From NCBI GenBank assembly GCA_014238535.1, contig JABAAW010000012.1, positions 1-33,872 of the forward strand: a stretch of DNA of 33,872 bases. The letters run 5' to 3'. Source of the stretch: Alphaproteobacteria bacterium. GTDB lineage: Bacteria > Pseudomonadota > Alphaproteobacteria > JABAAW01. The first letter of the stretch is position 1. Every line of letters begins with the position of its first letter. Under the pieces are notes generated by a model, which did not search any database, was not told where the DNA came from, and saw only the letters and a list, made by a program, of their open reading frames with translations. Shown here piece after piece: positions 1 through 9,013 of the stretch. The position numbers and the translations under genes were made by a program.

Positions 1-2769
1 GGTGATGATACCATCTATGGTGGAACTGGCGAAGACAGCATCGAAGGCGGAGCTGGCATCGATACCATCTATGGTGGCGATGATATCGATAATATCCGCG
101 GTGGCGATGGTAATGATATTATCACTGGTGGTACTGGCAATGATATAATTTATGGCGATAGGAATGACGACACCATCAATGGCGGAGATGGTGATGATGA
201 GATCTATGGCGGTCGCGACCATGATACTATCTATGGTGGCGCAGGGGTGGATACCATTGAAGGTGGCGATGGTAATGATATTATCAGGGGGGGGGGCGAC
301 GGAGACATAATAGATGGTGGCGCTGGCAACGATGAGATTGATGGTGGCGCAGGTAGTAATACTTTGATTGGCGGCGCTGGTAGCGACACCTACATTATCA
401 CGCAAGGTAGCACCGATACCATTCGTGATACTGGCGGAGTGATCGACCTTACGGGCGTCACTATTACGGGCGCCGATGGCAACATCATTGATCTCAGAAC
501 TGGTGGTGAATTTGACAAGGCACTCCTAGTAGATTACTTAGGGTTATTGCGAGTAGGAGCTCGTGGAGTTAATGGTGTCGCTGATACCGAAATAGACATT
601 GATGCAGAAGGGTTGACGCTCAAGGTGGCAACGGTAGTGGAAGACACCAGCACCTCGCCATCTACAACTTCAACCACATTCACGAGCATTAGAGTTGAAG
701 GTTTTTCAACAAGGTCTGCTAGAAACTTTGAATTCATACTTAAAGGCAACGATGGCACGAATTATGAAGTTAAAGGCACTGATATAGCAGCTGTTGTAGT
801 TACTAATACGGTAACGATTGCTAGGGGTGAGACATTACTCGAGGGAGATTTCTTTAGCGATGATCTTAGAGGTAGTAATAATGGCGAAACGCTACGAGGT
901 GAGGCGGGTAGCGACAACCTCGTAGGGCTTGGTGGCGATGATACCTTGAACGGCGGTGATGGTAACGATGTTCTCGATGGCGGAACTGGTAAGGATACCC
1001 TTTATGGTGGTGGTGGCGCCGATACGCTGATTGGCGGAATTGGCGATGACACCCTCCTTAGTGGCGGATATGGCTGGGATACACTGAATGGCGGGGCGGG
1101 TGACGACACCCTCCAAGGCGGTGATGGCAACGACATGCTGATTGGCGGAGCTGGTAGCGACACGATTGATGGCGGTGCTGGTATCGATACGGTTAGCTAT
1201 GATGCACCGCGCTTGCGCTCGGGGATTGCACTAGTGCTCAATGCCCTCAATACTGCTGAGGCTACTTTCACCGGTGCTGGCGGCGATGCTGAGGGCGACA
1301 AGGTTAAAAATGTTGAGAATTTCATTGGCACGAGCAGGGACGACTTCTTCACCTTGACGGCAGGCAATGTTGTTTCTGCCTATTCCATCGATGGAAATGG
1401 AGGTCGCGATACCTTCGCCCTTACAGGCAGCAGTACTACTGGTCTTACTATCGATCTTGCGGCTGCTACTGTGGCGATTGGTGGTTCGGTGACTAAGCTC
1501 TCGAATATCGAGTTGGTTGATATTTCTGGTCTAACGACTACAGGCGCGAAAGCGGTGCTTACTGGCACTGCTGAAGCAGACCTCGTAACTATCGGCGATG
1601 AGGCGGGTGGTTATACGAACGCGAATGGCATTGGCGGCAATCTTGGAGCTGGCGACGACATATTGTATGTTGGTGGATATGCTTATAATGATCGTGGACC
1701 TATTCTAACTAGGGACGGCCAAACGGTTACAGTTACTTCCCCAGCCACTTTTTCTGTTTTGGGTGGTGATGGCTACGATACAATTGATTTTTCGGATGCT
1801 GGCAGTGGTGTTACCTTTGGCTTTTCGAGTATAAATTCTTTTGGAGCCGCTACGCATCGTGGCTTCGAGCGCGCGATAGGCACGGATCAAGACGACAGAT
1901 TTATCAGCGATGACCTAGCGAATAGGGCTGATGGAGGCGATGGTATTGATACGGTTGATTACTCTGGAGCTAGTAGTGCGGTTGTAGTTAACTTGGCACT
2001 TGGCGGGCGGGCGCAGTTTGGCTCGGTTGCTTCGCAGGGCGATATTCTCACTAGCATCGAGAACATCATCGGCAGTGCCTTTTCGGATAATCTTCGTGGC
2101 TCATCTGTTAACAATGTTATTACTGGTGGCGCGGGAGCCGACATTATCAATGGTGATCGCGGTATCGACACGGTAAGGTATGCGAGCTCCAGTGAAGGAG
2201 TTACGGTTGATCTTAACGGAGTTTTCCAGGTTGGTCGTACGAAGTATGGCTATGGTGCAGGAGGCGATGCTGAGGGCGACAGGCTTTTGGGCATCGAGAA
2301 CATCATTGGCTCGGGAGCAGCCGATGTCCTCACTGGCAACGGTGTGGCAAATACACTCGAAGGTCGTTCTGGCAACGATGTGCTTAGCGGTGGCGCGGGC
2401 AATGATGTGCTTAGCGGTGGTACTGGTACTGATACCCTCGATGGTGGTGATGGTGATGACAGGCTGGTAGGCGGAGCTGATGCCGATACCTACAATATTA
2501 TAGGTGGCAGGGGCAATGGTGGCAGAGACACGATTGTCGATGATGGTGGCGCGGTGAACTTCCATAGTTATAATGATGAAGTCGATCAATCTAGAGATGG
2601 TGATGACTTGATTATTAGTTCTGGTACTCGCAGGGACATTGATTCCTTTACGATTGAGGATTACTTTGTTGCGGGCAGGGCTGCGGCTTACACGATCCAA
2701 CAGTCTACAGATGATGGAGCGAGCTTTACAACATTTGTTGTCGATACATCGCTTAGTACTTCCACTTAG
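1..2769 (+). CDS. RTX-repeat (hemolysin-type Ca2+-binding) protein, 5'-truncated at window edge
   Basis: Frame 1 is open from base 1 ([26 protein letters not shown]...), in frame with the 247..2769 ORF. Many GGxGxDxUx nonapeptides plus repeated 'DTVxY...GDxxxxIENIIGS' modules. Confidence 0.93.
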   Translation, partial: GDDTIYGGTGEDSIEGGAGIDTIYGGDDIDNIRGGDGNDIITGGTGNDIIYGDRNDDTINGGDGDDEIYGGRDHDTIYGGAGVDTIEGGDGNDIIRGGGDGDIIDGGAGNDEIDGGAGSNTLIGGAGSDTYIITQGSTDTIRDTGGVIDLTGVTITGADGNIIDLRTGGEFDKALLVDYLGLLRVGARGVNGVADTEIDIDAEGLTLKVATVVEDTSTSPSTTSTTFTSIRVEGFSTRSARNFEFILKGNDGTNYEVKGTDIAAVVVTNTVTIARGETLLEGDFFSDDLRGSNNGETLRGEAGSDNLVGLGGDDTLNGGDGNDVLDGGTGKDTLYGGGGADTLIGGIGDDTLLSGGYGWDTLNGGAGDDTLQGGDGNDMLIGGAGSDTIDGGAGIDTVSYDAPRLRSGIALVLNALNTAEATFTGAGGDAEGDKVKNVENFIGTSRDDFFTLTAGNVVSAYSIDGNGGRDTFALTGSSTTGLTIDLAAATVAIGGSVTKLSNIELVDISGLTTTGAKAVLTGTAEADLVTIGDEAGGYTNANGIGGNLGAGDDILYVGGYAYNDRGPILTRDGQTVTVTSPATFSVLGGDGYDTIDFSDAGSGVTFGFSSINSFGAATHRGFERAIGTDQDDRFISDDLANRADGGDGIDTVDYSGASSAVVVNLALGGRAQFGSVASQGDILTSIENIIGSAFSDNLRGSSVNNVITGGAGADIINGDRGIDTVRYASSSEGVTVDLNGVFQVGRTKYGYGAGGDAEGDRLLGIENIIGSGAADVLTGNGVANTLEGRSGNDVLSGGAGNDVLSGGTGTDTLDGGDGDDRLVGGADADTYNIIGGRGNGGRDTIVDDGGAVNFHSYNDEVDQSRDGDDLIISSGTRRDIDSFTIEDYFVAGRAAAYTIQQSTDDGASFTTFVVDTSLSTST

Positions 2770-2852
2770 AATTTAGAGCAGGTAGTGATTTTGCGGGGGA
2801 AAGTTGGACACAAGCCAAACCGAACTAAGGTAGCTTGGGGGGCTAGGGGCTT

Positions 2853-3239
2853 GTGATTGTAACTTCGCTGGAAAAGATTACAGGTACTTTGCGTGATGTT
2901 GCGTGGGGTAGCGGGCGTAGCCGTCGTTTTCTGCTACAACAAGACAATATGGGCTTTTCTCTAACGGACACGACCGTTGACGCCGGCACTCGTGTAACTT
3001 TACAGTATGACAAGCATCTAGAGGCTTGCTATCTGCTTTCTGGGAATGGTGATTTGACTAACGAGGAGACGGGCGAACAGCATAAGCTCGAAGCGGGTGT
3101 GCTCTTTGCGTTAGACAAACACGACCGCCATAGTGTCTATGCGCATAGTGCTCTACGCATGGTGTGCGTATTCTCGCCCGCGCTTGTCGGAGACGAAAAG
3201 CATAGTAGCAACGAACTCGATTCGCCTAGTTCCTACTAG
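2853..3239 (+). CDS. Ectoine synthase-like cupin protein (EctC family, orphan, variant metal site)
   Basis: GTG start. 'DDNMGFS'-like, 'YDKHLEACYLLSGNGD' and 'ALDKHDRH...RMVCVFSPAL' align essentially gap-free with EctC from the N-terminus to H93. Confidence 0.85.
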   Translation: MIVTSLEKITGTLRDVAWGSGRSRRFLLQQDNMGFSLTDTTVDAGTRVTLQYDKHLEACYLLSGNGDLTNEETGEQHKLEAGVLFALDKHDRHSVYAHSALRMVCVFSPALVGDEKHSSNELDSPSSY

Positions 3240-3249
3240 CTAGCGTCTT

Positions 3250-3978
3250 CTAGACTAGAGTTAGTAATTCGTCTCTGCTGACGATCTTGCCTTGAAACTC
3301 GCCCATCGCATCGCAGATGCAGTCCCATAAGTATAGAGATGATGCGTTATCGCACAATATGTAGAATAGGCTAGAATTGCTTACGCGTTTGTGCGGAGCG
3401 CGCACTATTATCGCGCTCAGGCGGGCGAGTGAAGTCTGCGCTACTGCGTTGATCGCGAATACTCTAGTGCGCAGGTCCACGGCGCATAGCTTTGCGAGCA
3501 TCGTCGGAACTTCCTCGCCTACAAGCGCGAGCCAACAGAGACTATCTTGATATGGTGCTGTCCAACACTTGCGTGCCTTACTTGTCTTACTTGCGTTAAG
3601 TGTTTGGTGTAGACTTTTGAAGTCTTGTTTAGCGTTACTATTCAGAGCGCTTAACAGTAACACCTCACCCACAGCGAGACGCAAGCATAGCGAGCCGTTT
3701 TTTTGCTCGGTGGAGCTATTGACGGTTTTTGGAATTATTATTCCTGCCTGCGTCAATGTTGGTAACAGGTCTTTTCCTTTCAAGCCTAGGCGTGTTAATG
3801 GCGATAGGTCGCACAAGCCGATGGCGAGGTCCTTGAGATTGCGCTTTTTCTTGAAGATTGGTAGTGCGCTGCTTATGCCGTATGGTTTGAACTCTACTCG
3901 TTGTTTGCCTTCGAGTTCGTGCATACGAACTGCGAGCATGCTACGGCGAATATTTTTGCTATGGGTAGTCATGATCAT
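3250..3978 (-). CDS. Sarcosine oxidase gamma subunit-like / N-methylglutamate dehydrogenase subunit D
   Basis: Weakly conserved protein in the SoxG position directly downstream of the alpha subunit. Has 'ARLSAIIVRAPHKRVSNSSLFYILCDNASSLYLWDCICDAM'-type SoxG features. Confidence 0.72.
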   Translation of the reverse strand: MIMTTHSKNIRRSMLAVRMHELEGKQRVEFKPYGISSALPIFKKKRNLKDLAIGLCDLSPLTRLGLKGKDLLPTLTQAGIIIPKTVNSSTEQKNGSLCLRLAVGEVLLLSALNSNAKQDFKSLHQTLNASKTSKARKCWTAPYQDSLCWLALVGEEVPTMLAKLCAVDLRTRVFAINAVAQTSLARLSAIIVRAPHKRVSNSSLFYILCDNASSLYLWDCICDAMGEFQGKIVSRDELLTLV

Positions 3979-4014
3979 TAGTAGCTGTTTATAAAAATTG
4001 CCTACAATAATTGT

Positions 4015-7008
4015 CTACAGTAATTGTCTTGCGCCTTCGGCATCGTAGAATGGCAAGGCAACGATTCTACCATGCACATGGCGCCCACTATCCAGTTTAA
4101 TCTCCAAGCTGTTCTGGCTTTTCTCTATGAAGGCTAAACCGATGGTTTGCTTTAGTGTTGGTGAGTATGCGATCGATGTTACTCTACCATCTATTTCGCC
4201 TTTATGCATGACGAGATTGCACTCTTTTGGCATATGCGCGAGGTCCACTTTTGTTAGCACGAAACCGACTAGCCGCCGTTTGGTGCCGTTAGCGACTTGA
4301 ATTTCGATTGCTCGCTTGCCGATGAAGAATGGTTTTTTTTGCGCTACCGCCCATGCCATCCCTGCCTCTTGTGGAATGGTTAGCCCGTCGGTATCCTGCC
4401 CAATGATTATATGCCCTTTTTCCAAGCGTAGTAGTCTTTGTGCCTCGACGCCGAAAGGTTTTAAATTCCATTTTGCCCCGTGCGCTAGCAAGGCGTCCCA
4501 TAAAGCTTGACCTTCGGCAAATGGCACATGTATTTCGTATCCGAGTTCGCCGACGAATCCTACGCGCAATAGGCGAGCATTGCACTTTGCGACCTTACCT
4601 TGCCTGACACCCATATAAGGAAAAGCTTGTGCGCTAAGGTCTACCCCCTCGCACAAGCCTTCCAGTAATTTTCGGCTGAGTGGTCCTGCGACGTTCACTG
4701 CGGCGTATGCGGCGGTAGAGTTTATGATTTCGACCTCCATGTTCCATTGCGCTTTCCAAAACAGCATTTCGCGATATACGGCGTCGCTACCGCCGGTTGT
4801 TGTAGTCAAGTACATGTGTTCTTGGGAGAATCGGCAACAGACTCCATCATCGACGATGACTCCGCTTTCGTCTGTCATCAACAGATACCTAGCCCGTCCG
4901 ACTGCTTGTTTTTGATATGACCAGCTGTATAGTCGCTCTACGAATTCAGCGGTTTGCGCTCCATAGATGTCGATTCCGCCAAGTGTTGTCACATCGATGA
5001 TGCCGACTGCGTTGCGCACGGCGAGAGCTTCGTTTGCGATTATGTTTTCCTTGCTTTCTACCTTGCCTATCTTGTTTTTTTTCTGTTCCGAGTAATTATG
5101 TGAGTAATATGCGGGTCGTAACCATGTGCCTGCGACCATCATTTTTCCGTTAGCGTTTAGATGTCGACTATGCATTGGGGTTAGTCGTACGGGTTCGAAG
5201 CTGCGTCCTGCGAGTAGCGCGAAGCTTTCGGGCGCGGCGGGAGGTCTTGTTGTCGATAGCCCGAGTTTTTTGTGTTGCTCGCCGCTAAGAGCTGCGACGA
5301 GGCGCAATCCGTTAATATTAGAGTGGCGCCCTTGACTTACGCCCATGCCCAGCGTTGTGTAGCGTTTTACGAGTTGCATATCTTGGTAGCCGTCGCGTAA
5401 GGATTCTGAAAAGTCAGATACTTGTAGGTCCTCGTCGAAGTCTACGAATGCTTTACGGCGCAGGGCTTTATTATTACTCAGTTTATCGCATACACTTTGC
5501 ACTACCGAAGATTTTTTATGTTGTAAGCGTGTGATATCCTGCGGTTGCGGATAAAAGGGAAATGCGATATTTTGCATCGTGTCGTCGCGTTGCTCGGGTG
5601 TGTTACTAGTTTTAGTGCCTGTACGCGAGGTGCCCTTTATATCTATGGCGGCATCGTTAGCTGCACGCATTGCATCGGCGATGACTTTTTTTCGATCGAA
5701 GAAACCTGCGAGTGAACCTGTTGCATCTATTCCTTGGCTAAGTGCTTCGATTCGCATGCATGCGCTTTTTGTATCGTAGTTTACACGCGCTCCTGCCTGC
5801 ACTAATAATTCGGCTGCGGGGGTGAAGCCGACGGCTAGGCACAAGCAATCGCAAGGAAACAAGCGTAGCTCGTCGTCGATCCAAACGCGTACAGCGCGTA
5901 CGGATTTGTGTCCGAGTGCCTCGTGTATGCGTGCGTTGTAAAAACAAGGAATGTCCGAAGCAAGGCTATTAATTACTGATTGATCTTTAGCGACTGCGTC
6001 TTGCTTCTTACGCGCGTCTAGCACGATGGGCTTGCTACCTGCGGCTAATAAACCCTCTGCTAGTTGATAACCGTGCTGGTTTGCGGTGAAGATTACGGGA
6101 CGCTCCCCTGCCAGCACGCCGTATAGGCGTAGAAGTTTTTTAGCAGCAGATGCGAGCATGATAGCAGGTAGGTCGTTGTTGGGAAAGACGGCGGGCAGTT
6201 CGTGCGAGCCGTTTGCGACGATGCAACGCCGAGCGCGAATTTTATACAGGCGCTGCCCTTCGTTGTTCTGCTGAGCTACGGCGATGAAGATGTCTGAGAA
6301 GATTCCTGTTGCTTGGGCGCTTGTCATTACCTTTAGATTTGCGGGTAATGCTTTACTAACATTTTCTGGGGCTATTTTTTCTTGGCATTCATCAGCACCG
6401 AGATGCGCTTCGCGTTCGATGAGAATGGTTTCGAGCCCTAAGCGAGCGCATTCTCTAGCGGCGGTAATACCTGCCAACCCTCCACCGATTACGGCGACAT
6501 CGCAAAATGCGTATGCCTTATCGTAGTAGCGTTCGGCATGCTTTTCGACCTTGCCGAGTCCTGCTATACGGCGGAACATTTTTTCCCACCATGGCCATAC
6601 GCCTTGCGGTCTGAAGAATGCACGGTAGTAGAATCCTGCTGGGAAGAGTGCAGAGCAGTAGTTGAGCCAAGCGAGTGGGTTTGCTCGTAGTATTTGTTGT
6701 GCGTGCGCATTTAAGCCTTGCTTTAGAGGCACTCGTTCAGCAAAGCAATTTGCGATACCGTCTGCGTTGACGAGCGTATTCGCTTCTGCACCCGCCATGG
6801 AGAAGATGCCGCGCTTGCGGCGATACTTCAGCGAGCGAGAGATGGTTTGAATGTTATTCGCGGCGAGCGCACTAGCCAAACTATCACCCTTGAAACCGTA
6901 CAGTGTTCTACCTTGGAAACTGAATTGTACAGGCTTGTTGCGATCTATCCACAATCCGCATTTTTGCGTAGCTAGCGGATGCCCTAGTTTAGCGGGGACT
7001 CTTTTCAC
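4015..7008 (-). CDS. Sarcosine oxidase alpha subunit family / N-methylglutamate dehydrogenase subunit C
   Basis: 997 aa. N-terminal ferredoxin-like segment (SRSLKYRRKRGIFSMAGAEANTLVN), FAD/NAD motif 'CDVAVIGGGLAGITAA', and C-terminal GcvT/aminomethyltransferase domain. GTG start overlapping the upstream gene's stop (GTGA). Confidence 0.92.
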   Translation of the reverse strand: MKRVPAKLGHPLATQKCGLWIDRNKPVQFSFQGRTLYGFKGDSLASALAANNIQTISRSLKYRRKRGIFSMAGAEANTLVNADGIANCFAERVPLKQGLNAHAQQILRANPLAWLNYCSALFPAGFYYRAFFRPQGVWPWWEKMFRRIAGLGKVEKHAERYYDKAYAFCDVAVIGGGLAGITAARECARLGLETILIEREAHLGADECQEKIAPENVSKALPANLKVMTSAQATGIFSDIFIAVAQQNNEGQRLYKIRARRCIVANGSHELPAVFPNNDLPAIMLASAAKKLLRLYGVLAGERPVIFTANQHGYQLAEGLLAAGSKPIVLDARKKQDAVAKDQSVINSLASDIPCFYNARIHEALGHKSVRAVRVWIDDELRLFPCDCLCLAVGFTPAAELLVQAGARVNYDTKSACMRIEALSQGIDATGSLAGFFDRKKVIADAMRAANDAAIDIKGTSRTGTKTSNTPEQRDDTMQNIAFPFYPQPQDITRLQHKKSSVVQSVCDKLSNNKALRRKAFVDFDEDLQVSDFSESLRDGYQDMQLVKRYTTLGMGVSQGRHSNINGLRLVAALSGEQHKKLGLSTTRPPAAPESFALLAGRSFEPVRLTPMHSRHLNANGKMMVAGTWLRPAYYSHNYSEQKKNKIGKVESKENIIANEALAVRNAVGIIDVTTLGGIDIYGAQTAEFVERLYSWSYQKQAVGRARYLLMTDESGVIVDDGVCCRFSQEHMYLTTTTGGSDAVYREMLFWKAQWNMEVEIINSTAAYAAVNVAGPLSRKLLEGLCEGVDLSAQAFPYMGVRQGKVAKCNARLLRVGFVGELGYEIHVPFAEGQALWDALLAHGAKWNLKPFGVEAQRLLRLEKGHIIIGQDTDGLTIPQEAGMAWAVAQKKPFFIGKRAIEIQVANGTKRRLVGFVLTKVDLAHMPKECNLVMHKGEIDGRVTSIAYSPTLKQTIGLAFIEKSQNSLEIKLDSGRHVHGRIVALPFYDAEGARQLL

Positions 7009-7325
7009 GACTTGCTCGCTTGTTTTTTGGTGTTAGCCTGTTGTTTTTCGTAGTCTTGCGGTAGCCAAGTCTGCAAAATTTCTTCTGTGCGAGTATCGCG
7101 CCTAGCTACGAACCACAATCCGCTTGGCGTATGTAGCCACCACTCGTCTACGATTCCTGCCTTATTTTCGCTCAAGAAGAGATATTGTGCCCAAGCCTTT
7201 TGCGAAGCGAGCCTCGCTGCACTACTCGCGCCTACCTGCATGCGAGGCATTTTTTCTATCGGTCCTTTGCATACAAACTCTGAGATGTTGCGAGTTCCGT
7301 GCAAAGGGGCATTTATAGTTTTCAT
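7005..7325 (-). CDS. Sarcosine oxidase delta subunit-like / N-methylglutamate dehydrogenase subunit B
   Basis: 106 aa. 'GTRNISEFVCKGP' and 'DEWWLHTPSGLWFVARRDTRTEEIL' are SoxD-like. Sits between the beta and alpha subunit genes. Confidence 0.88.
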   Translation of the reverse strand: MKTINAPLHGTRNISEFVCKGPIEKMPRMQVGASSAARLASQKAWAQYLFLSENKAGIVDEWWLHTPSGLWFVARRDTRTEEILQTWLPQDYEKQQANTKKQASKS

Positions 7326-7349
7326 AGTTATAGCCTATCTATTTTTTCA

Positions 7350-8612
7350 TCAATGTCCTACGGAAGCGGCTCCCTTTTCGCCGACTAGTTTGAAGTTTTC
7401 GAATCGTTGAAGTGCGAATGGCTCTAGTAATTTTGGTGTGCGGTCGGTTGCGACGCATTCGGCCATGCGTTTTCCGCATACGGGAGTAGCCTTGAAGCCC
7501 CAAGTTCCCCACCCTGCATCGATGTAGAAGTTTTTCAGTTCGGTTTTCCCCATCACTGGAGAGAAGTCTGGTGTTAGGTCGGCCAAGCCAGCCCATTGCC
7601 GCAAGAGATTCACTTCGCTCAGTTGCGGAAATAATTCTAAGATATGCATCATTAGTTGCTCTTTGAACTCAAGCGACGAGCGTGTATTGTATAGTTCGTA
7701 TGGGTCGGTAGCCCCGCCCATTACGAACTCGCCGCGCGCGCTCTGCGAGATGTAGACATGTAGCGAGCCTGAAACTACGATTTTATCTAGGAACGGCTGC
7801 AGTGGTTGCGAGACGCAAGCTTGCAGGGGCACGGTGCGGATCGGCAAGCGTAGCCCGACCTTGCTAGCGAGTAGGCTAGAATAGCCAGCGACGGCTTGCA
7901 CGATTTTATTCGCGCGTAAAGTGCCGCGAGTAGTTACGACAGCCTGTGCGCGATTATTTTTGACGAGGATATTTTTGGCTTCGGTATTTTGATGAATTTC
8001 TACTCCCATGCGATGTGCTGCACGAGCGTATCCCCAAGCGACTGCGTCGTGGCGGGCGATTGCGCCGGGCGGATGGTATAGCGCACCGAGTATGGGGTAG
8101 CGTGTTTCTTCGGACAGGTTTAGTTGTGGGCATATCCGCGCTAGTTCGCTCTGCTCGATGGCAGCTGAATCCACGCCTAGATGCTTATTGACCTCGGCAC
8201 GCCAGCGTGCGGTACGCATTGCAGCGTCGGTATGGGCGAGTGTTAGGTGTCCGCGTGGCGAGTACATCATGTTCATGTTTAGCTCTGCAGAGAGCTGTGC
8301 GAACAGTTTTTGTGATTCTTTGTAGAATGCGGTGCCTTCTTCAGTCAGGTAGTTTGCGCGGATGATGGTAGTGTTTCTGGCGGTATTGCCGCCGCCCAAG
8401 TAGGCTTTATCGATGACGGCGATTTTTTTCACGCCGTGCGACTTCGCGTAGTTTTTGGCAAGGTAGTATGCACAGGCAAGCCCGTGTCCGCCTGCGCCGA
8501 TTATTACGACGTCATAGTGCTTTTTTGTTGCGAGCGGACTTTGTAGAGCTCGCGGGAAGTGCGGACTGCGCTCGCCGAAACCTAGCGCGTATTTGATTAG
8601 GGAAATGGGCAT
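7350..8612 (-). CDS. Sarcosine oxidase beta subunit family / N-methylglutamate dehydrogenase subunit A
   Basis: FAD motif 'YDVVIIGAGGHGLACAYYLAKNY', 'GGGNTARNTTIIRANYL', 'ARHDAVAWGYARAA' (covalent-FMN His region), 'GWGTWGFKATPV'. Confidence 0.92.
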   Translation of the reverse strand: MPISLIKYALGFGERSPHFPRALQSPLATKKHYDVVIIGAGGHGLACAYYLAKNYAKSHGVKKIAVIDKAYLGGGNTARNTTIIRANYLTEEGTAFYKESQKLFAQLSAELNMNMMYSPRGHLTLAHTDAAMRTARWRAEVNKHLGVDSAAIEQSELARICPQLNLSEETRYPILGALYHPPGAIARHDAVAWGYARAAHRMGVEIHQNTEAKNILVKNNRAQAVVTTRGTLRANKIVQAVAGYSSLLASKVGLRLPIRTVPLQACVSQPLQPFLDKIVVSGSLHVYISQSARGEFVMGGATDPYELYNTRSSLEFKEQLMMHILELFPQLSEVNLLRQWAGLADLTPDFSPVMGKTELKNFYIDAGWGTWGFKATPVCGKRMAECVATDRTPKLLEPFALQRFENFKLVGEKGAASVGH

Positions 8613-8687
8613 AAGTTGTTAAGCACTAGCACTAGATGGCGAGAGTTCAGGTGTATAGAGCAATTTATTATGGCGCATTATATAAAA

Positions 8688-8730
8688 CAAAAAAATAGAG
8701 GGATGGATGCCTTTACGACATCCATCCCTC
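8688..8730 (-). terminator. Rho-independent terminator downstream of the amt operon
   Basis: Perfect 12-bp inverted repeat gagggatggatg/catccatccctc (8698-8709 / 8719-8730). On the minus strand it is followed by a T-rich tract (complement of aaaacaaaaaaata). Confidence 0.85.
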
Positions 8731-8748
8731 GCACCTCACACGAGGTGC
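8731..8748. other. Second adjacent perfect hairpin (gcacctc-acac-gaggtgc)
   Basis: 7-bp perfect inverted repeat with a 4-nt loop, abutting the terminator. Confidence 0.7.
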
Positions 8749-8757
8749 ATGAGGCCA

Positions 8758-8979
8758 TTAATTATTGGCTTCGATGCACTTCTTCAGAGTGTCTCCTTTT
8801 GCTAGTTTCTGGTCTTCCATCTTCAGCGTACGATTTTCGAATCGTATTTGCCATACATGGAATCCGAGCCAAGCGGCGATTCCGATTAGGTAAAGAGTGC
8901 ACTCGCTACCGACCCATGGATAAATAACACCGATCTGCGCGAGGTCGACCGCCCAGCTGGTTATAGTTGCGTCTACCAT
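8758..8979 (-). CDS. Small single-TM membrane protein, 73 aa, downstream of amt
   Basis: SD (AAAAGGAGAC) upstream of ATG. Hydrophobic segment CTLYLIGIAAWLGFHVW. Ends just before the terminator, so it lies within the amt transcription unit. Confidence 0.75.
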   Translation of the reverse strand: MVDATITSWAVDLAQIGVIYPWVGSECTLYLIGIAAWLGFHVWQIRFENRTLKMEDQKLAKGDTLKKCIEANN

Positions 8980-9013
8980 TTTTGTCTCCTTTTAGGATTG
9001 TAGTTCAGAGTAA

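Noticed and set aside
2101-2700. 199-aa antisense ORF
   Set aside because: Shadow ORF opposite RTX coding sequence with low-complexity composition and no family features.
3569-3994. 141-aa + strand ORF with hydrophobic start
   Set aside because: Antisense to the SoxG-like gene; no SD or homology, and soxG fits the operon order.
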